A DNA stretch of 64,000 bases from Moniliella sp. 'wahieum'. Taxonomy: Eukaryota; Basidiomycota; Moniliellomycetes; Moniliellales; Moniliellaceae. The stretch's first letter is position 1. Every line of letters starts with the position of its first letter. The notes beneath the pieces were generated by a model. It was not told the origin of the DNA, made no database searches, and saw only the letters and a list, made by a program, of their open reading frames with translations. Made by a program: the position numbers and the translations under genes. Where the stretch lies: positions 62,001 through 126,000 of the forward strand of contig RSEE01000055.1 of assembly GCA_003971905.1 (NCBI GenBank). Direction: 5' to 3'. Of the stretch, positions 23,879 through 35,337 are shown piece by piece.

Positions 23879-23903
23879 GCTCTGCTCTGCTCTGCTCTGC
23901 TCT
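23879..23903. repeat. TCTGC pentanucleotide microsatellite
   Basis: About five TCTGC units just upstream of the RRP14-like start codon. The same pentamer, on the other strand, forms the long intronic array at 60106-60185. Confidence 0.8.
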
Positions 23904-23943
23904 TTACCCTCTGCTCGGCGCCTTGTGCTCACCCGCCCCGACT

Positions 23944-25513
23944 ATGCCCCCAAGCGCAGAAGCAGCGGTCCCAAAGCCGCCTCCAAAGCCACCGAGACTG
24001 TGGAACAGACCATTCCTGCGGCTCCATCCCCTTCTCTTCCCAATGGCGAGGCCAAGTCCAACTCCCCAAGGGTTGTGCCCTTGCAGCCGGTACGTCCTGT
24101 CCCTCCTGCGTCCAACCATAGCCAGTCTATTGACACTTCCGTCTAGCCCCCACTTCCTCTAACTTCTGTTCCGGCAGTAAATGAGCCCAAGGCACTGCCT
24201 CTGCTTTCGACTAGCTTTTCCTCTCTGGTTGCCTTGATCCCGCCGCGGTACTATTTGGTCCGAGAGGAGGATGAGGATCTTCTTGCTGGACTGGGTCAAG
24301 TCTCTTCGCGTTTCCACAAGAATGTGCGCTCCGGCACGACCAACAAGAAAGAGGCGGCCAAAGCGGCTCGGATCGCCAAGCTGAACCCTGCAAACCACAA
24401 ATCGGTGGAGGAGGTGGCTCTGGCACGGGCTCAAGGAGAAGATGATTTTGGAGTATGAGTACGAGGATGAGGAGGACAGCGATAACGAGTCCCTCGCCTT
24501 TGCTGTGGACGATGACGATGAGTCGGGCATGGAGGACGCAAGTGGACGCAAGCGCAAGCGCTCGTCCGAAGAGGAGGAGGAGGACACGCCGCCAAAAGGA
24601 CTGGCCACTTCGATTGAAGATCTGCATTCTCGTTTGCAGGATCGGGTGGTGGCGTTACGGAAAAAGCGTGGTGTGGATGAGACCAAGATCGAGTCGGAGG
24701 AAGTACTGGCTGAACGCAAGCGGAGGGGTGAGATGCGGGACCGCAGGCGAAGGGAGCGAAAGGAAGCACGACGGGCTGCCGCTGCCGCGGCCTCGGCCCC
24801 AACCTCGACGCCCAATTTAAAAAGTCGACAGACTCGCTTATGCATCCCAGCAAGTCTGAAGGTGGTGGGAAGAACACAGCTCCCGCGCTGTTGGTGTCTG
24901 CGCCCAAGTCGACGGTTTCTCAGGCCAAGGAGGCGGCGGCCAAGAAAGCTCGTGAGGTGTATGAGATTGATACCTCGGCGACGGATGTGCAGTTTGGAGG
25001 GGAAGTGGATGAGCGGGTGGCCAAGTTGGCCCAGAGCCATACTCTTCCGCGGGACCCCAAGACGGCATTGGCCATGCTCCAGGCGCGCAAGGCTAAGGCT
25101 GAGCGTATGGCGGAGAGAAAAAGCGGGCCAAGCACGGGGACCAGGCACAACAAGCTTCTCCTTCCGACGCAGCTTGGGATAAGGCGACCGCGGCGGCGGC
25201 GGGCGTGCGCGTCCGGGACAATGAGGCGATGCTTCAACAGGCGGCGGCGAGGAAGGATCGGGCCAAGGCCAAAGGAAAGGCGGCGTGGGCGGAGCGTACC
25301 CAGTCCATGAAGGACTCTCAGGCGGCGCGCCAAGCCAAGCGGGAAGAGAACATTGCTCTTCGGCAAAAGTCGAAGAAGAGCCACAAGCCCCACCCCAAGG
25401 ACACCCGCAAGACCTCCTCATCCTCCCGCCCTGGACTTGCTGGTAAGGCCAAGCCTGCTCGTGGGGGGATGCAGAGCAAGGCCCGGGGCAAGAGCAAGGT
25501 GGGGCGCAAGTAA
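23944..25513 (+). CDS. RRP14: RRP14/SURF6 ribosome biogenesis protein
   Basis: Nucleolar protein needed for pre-rRNA processing and assembly of both ribosomal subunits. The N-terminal Rrp14 segment is LIPPRYYLVREEDEDLLAGLG. The long C-terminal SURF6 domain contains QDRVVALRKKR, ALAMLQARKAKAERMAERK and VRDNEAMLQQAAARKDRAK, followed by AWAERTQSMKDSQAARQAKR. A basic tail ends SKVGRK at 25513. An acidic Glu/Asp-rich linker lies between. A 57-nt intron (24090-24146, GTACGT..TCTAG) joins two phase-0 exons in the same frame. Frame breaks occur just after the ATG at 23944 (a C-run one base short for MPPKRRSSG), at about 24450 (GATTTTGGAG), near 24830, and near 25130-25200. Identification is firm; integrity is not. 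Confidence 0.88.
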
Positions 25514-26448
25514 ACCTGGCCTGATCTTGGGGCGCGGCGCTTGCCGCCCAATCCATTCACCGCCGCAACCTGCTTTTGTCTTTCGCAGAGGTTGGCGGTA
25601 TGTGTTCTGCGTTGGAGTGTATTTCATCTGGATCCAGGCGCACCCGAGAAGGACCCCCACGTGGTTGACGACAACCTGTGCATGATGTTCGGTCCAGAGG
25701 CCTAGGCTCCTTTGTATCCCTTTTTCTGCCTGTTGGGGAGGACTACTACACCTACTCTATTGTACTGCTTTTCTGTTCACGCCCCACCACCGGCAAATGT
25801 ATGTGGGTAGAATGTACAACCCTTGTGAGGCGGCATGTTTTATCAGTGACAGGGCCATATCTTCACTGGCAGAGGCTCACCCATATTTGCTGTGTAAATA
25901 GTACTGGCGCCGCCATCCCCGCCGAGCCGGTCTTCTAATGCAAGGCCGGTGTGCGATGGTTACTCTTGTCGCGGGTCTGGACCGAGCGCCTGTGACCCTT
26001 ATGGATTATCCCGAGAATCTTCGAAGTCCTCAAAGAGCGAACTCATCCAAACACGGCCTGATGGCCGGGAGTACCTCGGTCGATATAACAACCCGCAATT
26101 AAAAAACGCGGTAGCTGTGAGTGCGTTACGCATTGCTGGCCACGGTCACGTGACGCGCACCACGTGACTGGCCATGCGAAGGACTGGGCAGGTTCCAAGC
26201 TGCTTACCTCAGCCAGTCCGGCCGCCAATCCTTCGCCGAGGGAACCCACACCTTCCCGCTCGGCCCCAGCCCACTGCCCACCAGCCCCACCGCGCGTCTT
26301 GCTTGGATTGGCTTGAGGACGATGCTGGGTGTGTCGCCGAACTTGGCACGCTGCTCCGCGACGCGCGATGGACGAGGTGGCACAAGGAACAAGTGTACAC
26401 TGCTCCCCAGGCCTTCCGCGCCGTCGGCGACTGGGGTTCAAACAGCGC
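25514..26448. other. Spacer, nothing recognised
   Basis: No gene supported. The first 100 nt are the likely RRP14 3' UTR. ACGTGAC words occur at 26145-26167 (GTCACGTGACGCGCACCACGTGAC), which resemble bHLH E-box sites (CACGTG) upstream of the next gene. Confidence 0.4.
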
Positions 26449-28109
26449 ATGACCTCCCCCTACGCTTACGGCCGCGTGGAGGCGCAGCTGCGCAAGGACG
26501 ATGAGCGCGACGGGGCTGCCGTCGGTACTGCTGAGCCGGCTGCTGGTCCCCGCACCGCGGCGGCTACGGCCGAGTTTGTGAACAAGGGGGCCAAGGCTGT
26601 GTTTGCGGCGCCGGGACTCGGATGGGCATCCTACGCTACGTCAAGGTGCGCGACTTGGGCGGCACGTTTGACAACAAGGTCCGTTGGAAGGAAACCGAGC
26701 GCGCTGTCCAGTTCCGCCACGCATGGTTTGACAAGGGCGCCCACACGCTCGGCTTTATGGAGGCCCACCACAAGCGCAGTGAGGTTCCGGTCCAAACTGC
26801 TTTCGGCAACAACGCACGATTTTCCCGCCCGCAGGGCGTGCTGGGCTTGCCCCCACGTAGTGTGTTCGATGGTGCGTCGGAAACAGCGGATGTGTTTGGG
26901 AATGTGAATGGGGCACAGCCCCCCCGCGCCCCAGTGCCGGCCTGAAGATCCCTGGGATCGAGTCGGCGCCCGAGCTCAAGCAGGCGCCGCAGCCTGCCCC
27001 GGCGGCTGCTACGCCCGCTGCCAGCACGCCAACGTCCAAAGCATGGGCTCTTCGCCCTACATTCTTGACAAGCGGCTGTCGGTGCCCAACTACCACTTGC
27101 TTGAGCCCAAAGCGTTTGCCAAGTTTGTCAACCGGGTCGAGCAACAGCGGCCCCAGCTGGTCCGCAAGCTGGACGCCAAGCAGAAGGAGGCGATCAAGTT
27201 GGCATTGGCCAAGAAACTGCGTGCAGAAGCATTGGAGGCTGCCAAGAACAACCTGGATCTGACCAAGAAGCTGAGTGGACGCAGCCTGGCAGAATGGATG
27301 GGGAGGTGCCTTCTCTGGACGGAGTCAAGTGGGAGCAGCCCGACTTGTGGAACGTTGCGCGCAGCACGGACCGTGTGGAGATGAAGAGCGTGATCCATAC
27401 CAACGCGGTCCGTTCCTTGTTCGACAACAAGAGCTCCACCACATTGCCCTACCAGATTGCGAGGAAGGACCGTATTCACCCTTCGGCTGGGTTGCAGTAC
27501 GCGCAGCCGGACGAAGTGTTTACCAACTTGCTCAATGCGCCATTCCTGGTCGTGTCCTGGCCAATACACAATCGGCGGGGCGGACACGGTGGTGCCATCT
27601 CTCGCATCTCGCACCGCCGCACCGCCCTCGCTGGGTGTCTCGTCTGGCGGCCACATGGAACAGGTCCCTTCGGCGGTCAAGGAATGCTGCTCAACTGGAA
27701 CATGCGTCGCAGCAAGAACCCGCACTCGGAGGCCAACTTCCGTGTCATGGACGCAAGCATGGCTGTCGCTACTCCGCCCAAATATCGTCGGAGAATGGGG
27801 TTGGACGCCAAGTTGGCCAAGAACCGGCTTACGCGTGCCTCTTTCATTCCCAAACAGATGGGCATTGTCCAAGCCTTGTCGCGCCCAGTCAAGGTCAAAG
27901 CCGAAGCCAAGTTTCCTCCTCCGGGCTCGAGCCTTTCTGCCTCGGGCATGGTTTACACTGTGGAAAACGGCAAGGCCACAATCCAGAAGATCGAACCCAA
28001 AGAACCTCAGCCCCAGGCAGCGACGCCAAGTCCGGTCCAAGTGCATCGCAAGCTGGATCTGGAGGCGATGCTCAAGGGTGTCAACTCGGTCCTGCGCAGT
28101 CACAAGTGA
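26449..28109 (+). CDS. Unrecognised protein, probably conserved, frame broken
   Basis: I do not recognise the family. ATG at 26449 starts MTSPYAYGRVEAQLRKDD. A one-base break near 26620 (GATGGGCAT) links AAPGLGW to ILRYVKVRDLGGTFDNKVRW, followed by VQFRHAWFDKGAHTLGF. An Ala/Pro-rich linker (about 26950-27040) leads to a second part, MGSSPYILDKRLSVPNYHLL, then a charged helix (QKEAIKLALAKKLRAEALEA) and SLAEWMDGEVPSLDGVKW after a shift near 27300. The C-terminal part has NWNMRRSKNPHSEANFR and ends SVLRSHK. The sequence is rich in aromatic and charged residues and has no signal peptide or membrane segment, so it looks like a soluble folded protein. It may be one gene or two adjacent genes joined by error. 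Confidence 0.55.
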
Positions 28110-29479
28110 GGTGCTCTCCCTATTCCAACGGAAATGCTATGATTGGCACAGGCAGTTGTTCCATCCTTAGTCTTACGGTATATTAGCTCTGGATCGAAGG
28201 TGGTGCAATCCAGGTCGTCAACAGCGAGTCGATTGCCATAGTAGATGATGATGGCAACCGTCGCCTGCTCCTAGATGCTGGTACGAATGCAGATGCAGAT
28301 GCAGATCCGGACATTGTGGCTCCGACCCCCCCCCTTGTACTCCAGATGAGTACTATCTCTGCTCTGTGTTGCGCTCGAGGGGAGTGTTTATTACAGGCAC
28401 AGTCGATTGTGGACCGCTGGCAGTCTAATAGTGTCCGCTACATTTCTCTGCTTGGTCGTATCTCCCTCCTCCCACCTCATCTCGCGCCTGCACCTCATCC
28501 GGATGAAGGGAAAACGATGACGATTGGCGCTCTCTTCTGGCGAGGATGCATATGAGCGTGCTCAAGCTGCAGTGAGCAGGGCCGATGAATTTAAGGCGGT
28601 GCGGCGTGCATATTTGGGTCATTGCATGCTATAAGCGGTGGTCAGGTGACGGTGATGAGGCGCAGGCGTACCCAGCACTGCCTCAGGACTCAGACTGGGG
28701 GCTCAGGAGTACTGAGGTGAGGGCTACTGGTACTGAGGCTTGGCACTGGCTGCTCAGTGGCGGAGGGGAGAGGGCGGCGGAGGAAGGAAGCGAAGCTTCA
28801 AGCTTCACTCTGGAGGCCGTTGGGATGTGAGAAGCATGGATGGGATCCGCGGAGCCAGAGTGGCGACACGTTTTCAGGCAGGCGGAGAAGGGCCCAGTCG
28901 AGAGCGAGGCAGGGAGGAGGGGCGCGCGCGGTGGCTGATCGACTGATCGACCATCTACCTACTCGGTTGTCGCATGCTGGGCGTCCATGGCGTGCGCTGG
29001 CGTGTCAGGATGTGTCGATCCAACCAGTCTGAGATCCAAGCGCTTACAGAGCGCTTCCAGGCCCGGCTTGGCGCCCGAGCGATGATCGATGACGCACCCA
29101 CCCGCGCACTGCGCCGCACACCGCTCGCTTGGCTTCGGGGCTCGCATCAGTCCACTGTGGGCCCCGCGCAGCCGCGCTGGGGGCGGCGGCATGGGGGCAG
29201 TGCTGCCTGTGCTGCGCGGCGCTCAGCGCAGGGCAGCTGCCCCCGTGCGGCGGAGGAGCTGCGCATGGCGTGCGGGCGCCTGCTGGCTGCCGTCGCCTTG
29301 CTCGTCCCTGGTCGCTGCCTCGCCCCCTTCTCCTCGTCGCCAGCCCGCGTCCAACGCGCTCCTCTCCACCACCGCTGCGCCCCCACAGCAGCCCCCGCTG
29401 GTGCCAACGCCACCTCGCCCCCCACCCCTCCACCCCCTCCCCCCCTCCCCCTCCCTCCCCCTCCCCCCCATCCCCCGCC
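28110..29479. other. Spacer with AGATGC microsatellite and heptad words
   Basis: No gene recognised. It contains (GCAGAT)x4 near 28289-28312, AGTACTG/CTCAGG words at 28680-28745, GAAGCTTCAAGCTTC at 28792-28807, and a C-rich leader with CCCTCC words running to the ATG at 29480. Confidence 0.5.
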
Positions 29480-31807
29480 ATGGCCTCTTCCGCCTCCTTC
29501 TCCCCCAGCAGCAACCACCGCCACTCCAGTCTGTCCCAAAGCACCCTCCCCGCCCCTGGCCCGCTTCCCGGCACGCTGCCCTCCATGTCGGGCGCCCCAG
29601 CTTCGCCCCCTCCCTCTCCAGCCTGGCTGTTGCCGCTGCCGGCGACTCGCTTCGCCCCGCTCTCCTGGACGAGAGTGCGCTGTCCCCCCCGAGTACCGCG
29701 CCTACATCCCCGCCCTCCTTGGCCTGAGGCGTTCCGAGGCCGGCATCGACGGCCTGTACGACGAGCAATCCGCGCTGCAATACTTGCGCGAAAAGTGCAA
29801 GCTCCAGCTCAAGGACGAAGCCATGATCCTTGCCCTCTTTGAACGCACTCCGCTCGGCATCAAGCCAGGTCATTTCTTCGCTTGGCTCCGCCTCGTCTCC
29901 TGGGTCCAACAGGGCAAGCCTCCCAGCAAGAAGCTCCTCTTCACTCAAAGTGCGTTTGCTTGCACCCCCCTCTCCCGATTGACCTTGCTCTGACCCCTGC
30001 CCTCTGCCTGCAGCCCAGCCAGCGCAGACGTTCATTGGTGCCCCTCTGGGTACGACCCGCCCCGCCCACACACACCACCATGCCCCCCCTCCGACTCGAC
30101 CCACACCTCCAAGCTGGGGTATGGGCCTGCATCGCAACGGCGTCCGGCATCCCGCCAATCCGCCTCCCTCTCCGCAGCTGCGCTCCCCCTAGTAGTGTAT
30201 CCAGCTCTCACCCGCGCAAATCTATTGACCGACTTGTCCGGCCCCATGCGCATGCGGCCACCCAACAAGCTACGCCTCTCGGCCGTGGCAGCGTCGCAGG
30301 ACCCGCAGCCTGCGGATACCGTTCCGCACGCAGCCAGCAAGAACCCTTCCGCGCCTCGCTTGTGTCGGCCGCGGCCCAGGGTGTCGATCCAGCTGCTCCT
30401 CCAGTCAGCACCGCTACATCATCACCACCACCATCACCATCGCGACCGTACTGCTCGACCGTTGCAGCAGCAACCCCCACCCATCATCATCCTCATCGCC
30501 CGCCTCCCGTAGCCAGCTTCCGGCCCTGGATGCAGCTCCTGCCCCGGCCCACGCAGCGCCTCATCCTCCTGTGCCGCATGCACCTCCTGCGCCGTCGACT
30601 GTCTCGTCGGCCAACACGTTGCCACTAGATGCATTGATGGGTTCAATCCCCGCCCCGAACCCTTTCAAGCAATCCAATCCGCGTCTGGTCCGGCCTACCC
30701 CCGTTGTCGCTGGCTCCGAAGGCCCGTGTCGCATACGTTTGGCGATGCCGCCGACGCACGGGACCGCGAACGTGAAATGAACATGCTTACGCCTGCTTCC
30801 GGCTGGGCGATGGACGAGAACAACCTCTATGCCGGGTACAAGCCGAACGATCGCTTGGGCGTAACGATGCCGTCGCGCGCGCCCATCAGCCCGTTGATCC
30901 AGGCTGGCCTGGATGCTGCGTCCGAGGTGCAGAGGGCAAAGCAGGCTTTGCCCCCTAAAACCTATACCACCATCCAACGCAGCACGGTGCACCCGACCCC
31001 CCTCAAGCCCAAGGCAAGCAAGCCTGGCACGTCGAAAAAAGGGATCAGCGCGCCTCGCTCCACTGCCGCCGGCACCTCCACCACGGGAGCCGGACCGAAA
31101 CTTGTCGCGCCCCAGCGCGCCGAGCCGCGGCGGGGACCGACCTGAGTCAGCCTCGCAAGAAGGTCGCGTCCCGGTCGGAGTATTTGGACGAGGACGAGAT
31201 CCATTCCCTGCGCAGCCTCAAGAGCGGCAAGAGCAAGCGCAGTACCCTGGCCCGTCCCAACCCCGAATCGCACGTGTCCCCTGGCGTGGGCGATCTTCTG
31301 GGGTCCCATCTGGCCAGTCTTGGCGCCGGAGGCCGGCCCAAGTCGCGCGTAGCATGATGGCCCGGCCCCGTCCGCCCGACGACCTCCGATCCGAGGCGGC
31401 AATGACCAACAGTACGGCGGGATCGGTACGAACTGGTTGCGTGAACAGGACGCGTTTGCCCGCGCTCGTACGCAGACCGAAGGCCGGAGGAGGAATTCGG
31501 CGGTTCGCGAACCGGAGGGGTCCCGTCCAAGTCCCCGCGCCTCGTCTTTCTGCCTCGATGAGTACGCTTTCCGCCGAGGACGAAGGGATGCAGCGGGCTC
31601 GATGCGGGATGTGGCCGACGGCATCAGTCGGCCAGGCAACCCTTTTGACGCGCAGGCCGAACCGTCGCGCCCAACCCCCGTTTCCGTTTCGCTTGCTCCC
31701 CCGTGCTGCCTCCGCTCGCCTTGAGCCCGTCCCACCCTCCCGACCGCCTTGCCATCCTGACTGGGGCCACTGGACTCCCCACACCGCATGCCAAGCTCCA
31801 GTCCTAG
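29480..31807 (+). CDS. EH-domain-like, NPF-containing Ser/Pro-rich protein
   Basis: ATG at 29480 (GCCATGG context) opens a Ser/Pro-rich leader. The only folded-looking segment is about 29660-29950. It has LLDESALSPPEYRAYIPALL, IDGLYDEQSALQYLREK, then AMILALFERTPLGIKPGHFFAWLRLVSW, which resembles the helix pattern and the F-x-AL-R-LV closing helix of EH domains of endocytic adaptors; this is a similarity judged by eye. A 64-nt intron (29950-30013, GTGCGT..CTGCAG) follows. Downstream is low-complexity sequence with two NPF tripeptides (IPAPNPFKQ, RPGNPFDAQ), the peptide bound by EH domains. The chain is traceable through frame changes to TPHAKLQS and a TAG at 31805-31807. An endocytic or actin-patch role is an inference. 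Confidence 0.5.
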
Positions 31808-33378
31808 GCCTCCGTCCAGAGGTGGCCCGCCTGGTCTCAAATCCGCTCCGACCATGTCTCCCTCCTCAGCAGCCACACTGAGAACGCGATCCCTCCATCC
31901 TCGACCCTGCCTGCATCTGCGCATCGTGCTGGACTGTTGCCTCTAGTTCCTCCTTCCCTCGCCCGCATGGGTGCCGATCCCTTCTGCCCCTCTCCTGACC
32001 CCTCCACGCCTTCTTGGCCTTGTACGGGCGACCCCGGGCCCAGCATTTCGCATTCCCCTCGTTTCCCCTCTCGCTCTGCCATCCATCCACCCGACCGGAC
32101 CTGCCTGTGCTTGCCCTCCATCTGCTTTCTCTCCGCGTGGGCTGGACCCCACCGCCTTGTTTGCAGCCGGACACGGCCCCACGCAGGCCCGGTCCAGCTC
32201 ACCGTACCCTGCTACATTGGCGAGCCGGTGCTTGGCACGCCATGCCGCTCCACCGCTCCTTCAAACCGATACCAATTTTCAATTTTCTGTCTTGTCTTGA
32301 TGCCATCCTGCTCGCTGGTGAAGCTTGAAGCTTGAAGCTTGAAGCTTGAAGCTTGAAGCTTGAAGCTTGAAGCTTGAAGCTTGAAGCTTGAAGCATGTGT
32401 TTGCATGATCCCTAGAGCGCCTGCCCCACTATGTGGCGGCGGCGCGGTGCCACGAAACGAGGATACGAAGACGCCAACCCAGTTGAGCTGATAGACCAGG
32501 GGAACAGGTGACTGTGTTGAATGGAGGCCGAGCGAATGGGGGTCGACTGATGCAACTGATGGGGCCGTTGGGCAGATGCTTAAGCTGCGACATCATATCC
32601 ACGCCCCTCACGGTTGCCCCGGCCTCCTACCATGTCGGATAATCGAAGCCCCAGGGCAAAGCGGAAGCGCCCCCTCGATTGCCCCGCCCTTGCCTGCGCT
32701 GGACCTGTTGGACCTCCTGCTGAGGGTGTGGAAGGCCACTGCAGAGAAGAGAATAGACAGGGGGGATGTGGAAAGTGTATTGCGTCACATAGGAGCTGCC
32801 GAGGCTAGGGGGATTCCTGTGCGCTCCAGGAAGGAGGATGTTGTCTGAAGCTAGCTTGAAGGCCAGCACCGAAAGGCAAGGGGGTTGAACGTTGAAGCTT
32901 TAAGGCGCTCAACGTCACAACTTAGACAGCTCAGGGAAGATGAACGATTACATGAACGGGTAACAAAGGAGGGTAGCGGGAATCTGTAGGGTCAAACAAC
33001 AAGTCTGGCATCTACATCGATCACGAGCCTCTCTGTGCTTTGCAGGGCTCGGAACTAAGAGAGCGTGTTTGACGTAACGAAAAAGTATATCATCAGGACC
33101 CGGGCCCAAGGAGAAGACGGGCGAATACAAGAAAGATATCTACGGAGCCAGCATGCCCAAGCAGGAGAGAGAATGGCCGACCACGTGGACCAACGGGGCG
33201 GCCAAACGGACACCGATCCCCGTTCTCGGTTCACATCGCACAGGAAAAGAGACAGGTGCACCGGGAAAAAAAGGAAAAGGAGAGTAGGCACCGGCTGAAT
33301 ATGATGAGAGAACTGAGATTGGGGCCAAAGTGTGGAGGACGAGAGAGGCAGGGAGTGGGAGGGGACGATGTGTCGGTT
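31808..33378. other. Spacer between convergent genes
   Basis: No gene supported. It contains the long AAGCTTG array at 32321-32394, further AAGCTAGCTTGAAGG and AACGTTGAAGCTT words at 32848-32902, and otherwise unremarkable sequence. Confidence 0.5.
32321..32394. repeat. Tandem array (AAGCTTG)x10
   Basis: Ten perfect 7-bp units plus AAGC. Each unit is the palindrome AAGCTT plus a spacer G. It is the longest heptad array in the window and lies about 500 bp beyond the stop of the EH-like gene. Confidence 0.97.
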
Positions 33379-35337
33379 CTACTCCAAATCCGTCTTGCGC
33401 TGGACCGTCTCGTTGATGGGTGCGAGGTCCTCTTTCTCCTCCTCCGCCTGGACCTCGGCCAAGTTGCGTGCCGGCGCCGATCCGTCTCCCATCAGGACGT
33501 CGTTGCGTCCATGGGCAACCAGGTAGGCGTTCCACTCGCGATCTTGCTCAGCCAAATCAATCTTGGTCGTATCGGGCACAAGCAAGGCAGCAATCGCGAC
33601 GCCTACCGCGCCAATTCCGGCGGCCCAGTAAAACGTTGCGTTCTTCCCCCCCTTCGTTGGATGGGCTGGAAGGATTGGGTGCCGATGGCCGCGCCGGCCT
33701 TGGCAAACGCAGCTGCAAACCCATAGTGAGTTCCGCGCAGTGCGGTTGGGAAGGACGAGGCAGATACCAGGCCGCACGCCGATCCTGGGCCCAGGTTGCC
33801 AAACGAGGCCAACAGACCGTACAATACCACCATCGCAGCAGGTGCTTCCAGCAGCTTGTTCCATGCTGCTCCGATGATCACGCCTATTCACACACACCCC
33901 CCACCTACGCGTTAGCCAAACCAGGTGCAAAGCAAGGGGAGCAAAAATAGGACCACAGACGAACCCAAAACGACATAACCACCAAAGCCGATGACGAGGA
34001 GCCACTTGGTTCCAACGTAAGGAAGGATGATGGGTCCCAGGAACGCTCCGGGGAGAGAAAGAGCGCCGAGCAGCAACTGGTACTCGGCCGTCTTGCGCAG
34101 AGGCGGTTTGTGCAGAATGATGGAGATGACCGTGCCTGAAAAGACGCCATTGGAAAAGCTGACAACTGGAGGGAGAAACAGAATATACAGAGGGTGTTAG
34201 AGAAAAAAGGTGTTCTCGCCAGTTCGGGGGGTCTAACATGCAGCAAGAAACTGATCATGTAGGCACTCACAGTCATACAGAAACCATGCCATGGAAATAC
34301 CAAACAGACGTGGCCAGTACTTTTTCAGCGCCAGCAGATAGGGCACCTTGTGACGGATGGCATTCTTTCGGTAGAGCTTGGAGTTGATCATGCGCCACCG
34401 GAAGTAAAACTGTCATGGGCAGCAGTGCTCCAATCCCGAAACAGACGCGCCAGGTAATGTCGAGTTTGCGCATGTCGCTCGCACCCTGGGGCTTAGGGGT
34501 GTCGCCGTACCCGGTTGCCGACAAGACGATGAGGAAAATGGACGAAGCCAGCGGTCCGCCAAAAGTGAGGACGACGTTGGTGACCCAGATAAAGATCGAG
34601 TCGCGCTTGGCGCGGGAAGAGAAACGTTCATCGGCCGCCTCGGATGCCGAGACGGAGGAAGCGGGGTACTCACCACCCACGCCAAAGCCGATTGCGCCAC
34701 GGGTCACGACGAGCCACCAGAACAGGTTGTTGGGGTTGCCATGGATAGGCGAAGCAGCGGTGGAAAAAATGGCCCCAAGCACGAGGATGACGGTGGTGAT
34801 GACGATGGCCGACTTGCGGCCGACACGGTCGGTAATCACACCGACAACCAGTTGACCCATAATCGCACCCACCAAGAGCGCGTTGCTTACACGCGTGCTC
34901 ATTGTGGATGTGTAGACATCGGTGCCATAACGCTGCAGCAGGCCATGGGTACCTCCGTCAGTATATAAGAAAGCTTTTTGCTGTGATGTGAGCCAAAGAC
35001 GTCGGGAGAAGATGCGTACCGTCTGAAATAGTACATTGGCAAGGGTCATGCAGTTGTTTTGGAAGCCGTCGCTGATCAAGGCAGCACCGGCGGCCAGAAC
35101 AGTAAAGAAGGAGCTGTACTTGGCGATCTTGGCCTGCTTGGCCTGCTTGGCCACCTCTTTGGGGTCTTGGTAGGGCAGGTTGGCAGGCGTCAAGTCGCCC
35201 GAGGGCAGTTCCTGCAGCGGCGACTTGTCGTTGCTGCTCTGTTCATCGGACGAGACCTTGACAAAGTCGTCTTGGCCGAGCATGTTGGTGGCAGGCGGTG
35301 GCGGGGACCAGGATGCGGGCGCCGAGGGGGCGGCCAT
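33379..35337 (-). CDS. Git1-like major facilitator (glycerophosphodiester/phosphate family) transporter
   Basis: Plasma-membrane MFS permease of the Git1/Pho84 group, which imports glycerophosphodiesters or phosphate by proton symport. From ATG 35335-35337 a hydrophilic N-terminus leads to AALISDGFQNNCMTLANVLF (TM1). After an 87-nt intron (34933-35019) come RYGTDVYTSTMSTRVSNALL, VITDRVGRKSA (the loop 2-3 MFS motif) and GFGVGGEYPASSVSASE (TM4, typical of Git1). A central loop precedes a 105-nt intron (34166-34270) that restores WFLYDFVSFSNG. The second half has LRGTHYGFAAAFAKAGAAIG and a charged tail ending QRKTDLE. Frame breaks occur near 34410, 33930 and 33660. Substrate is inferred from family only. 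Confidence 0.77.
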
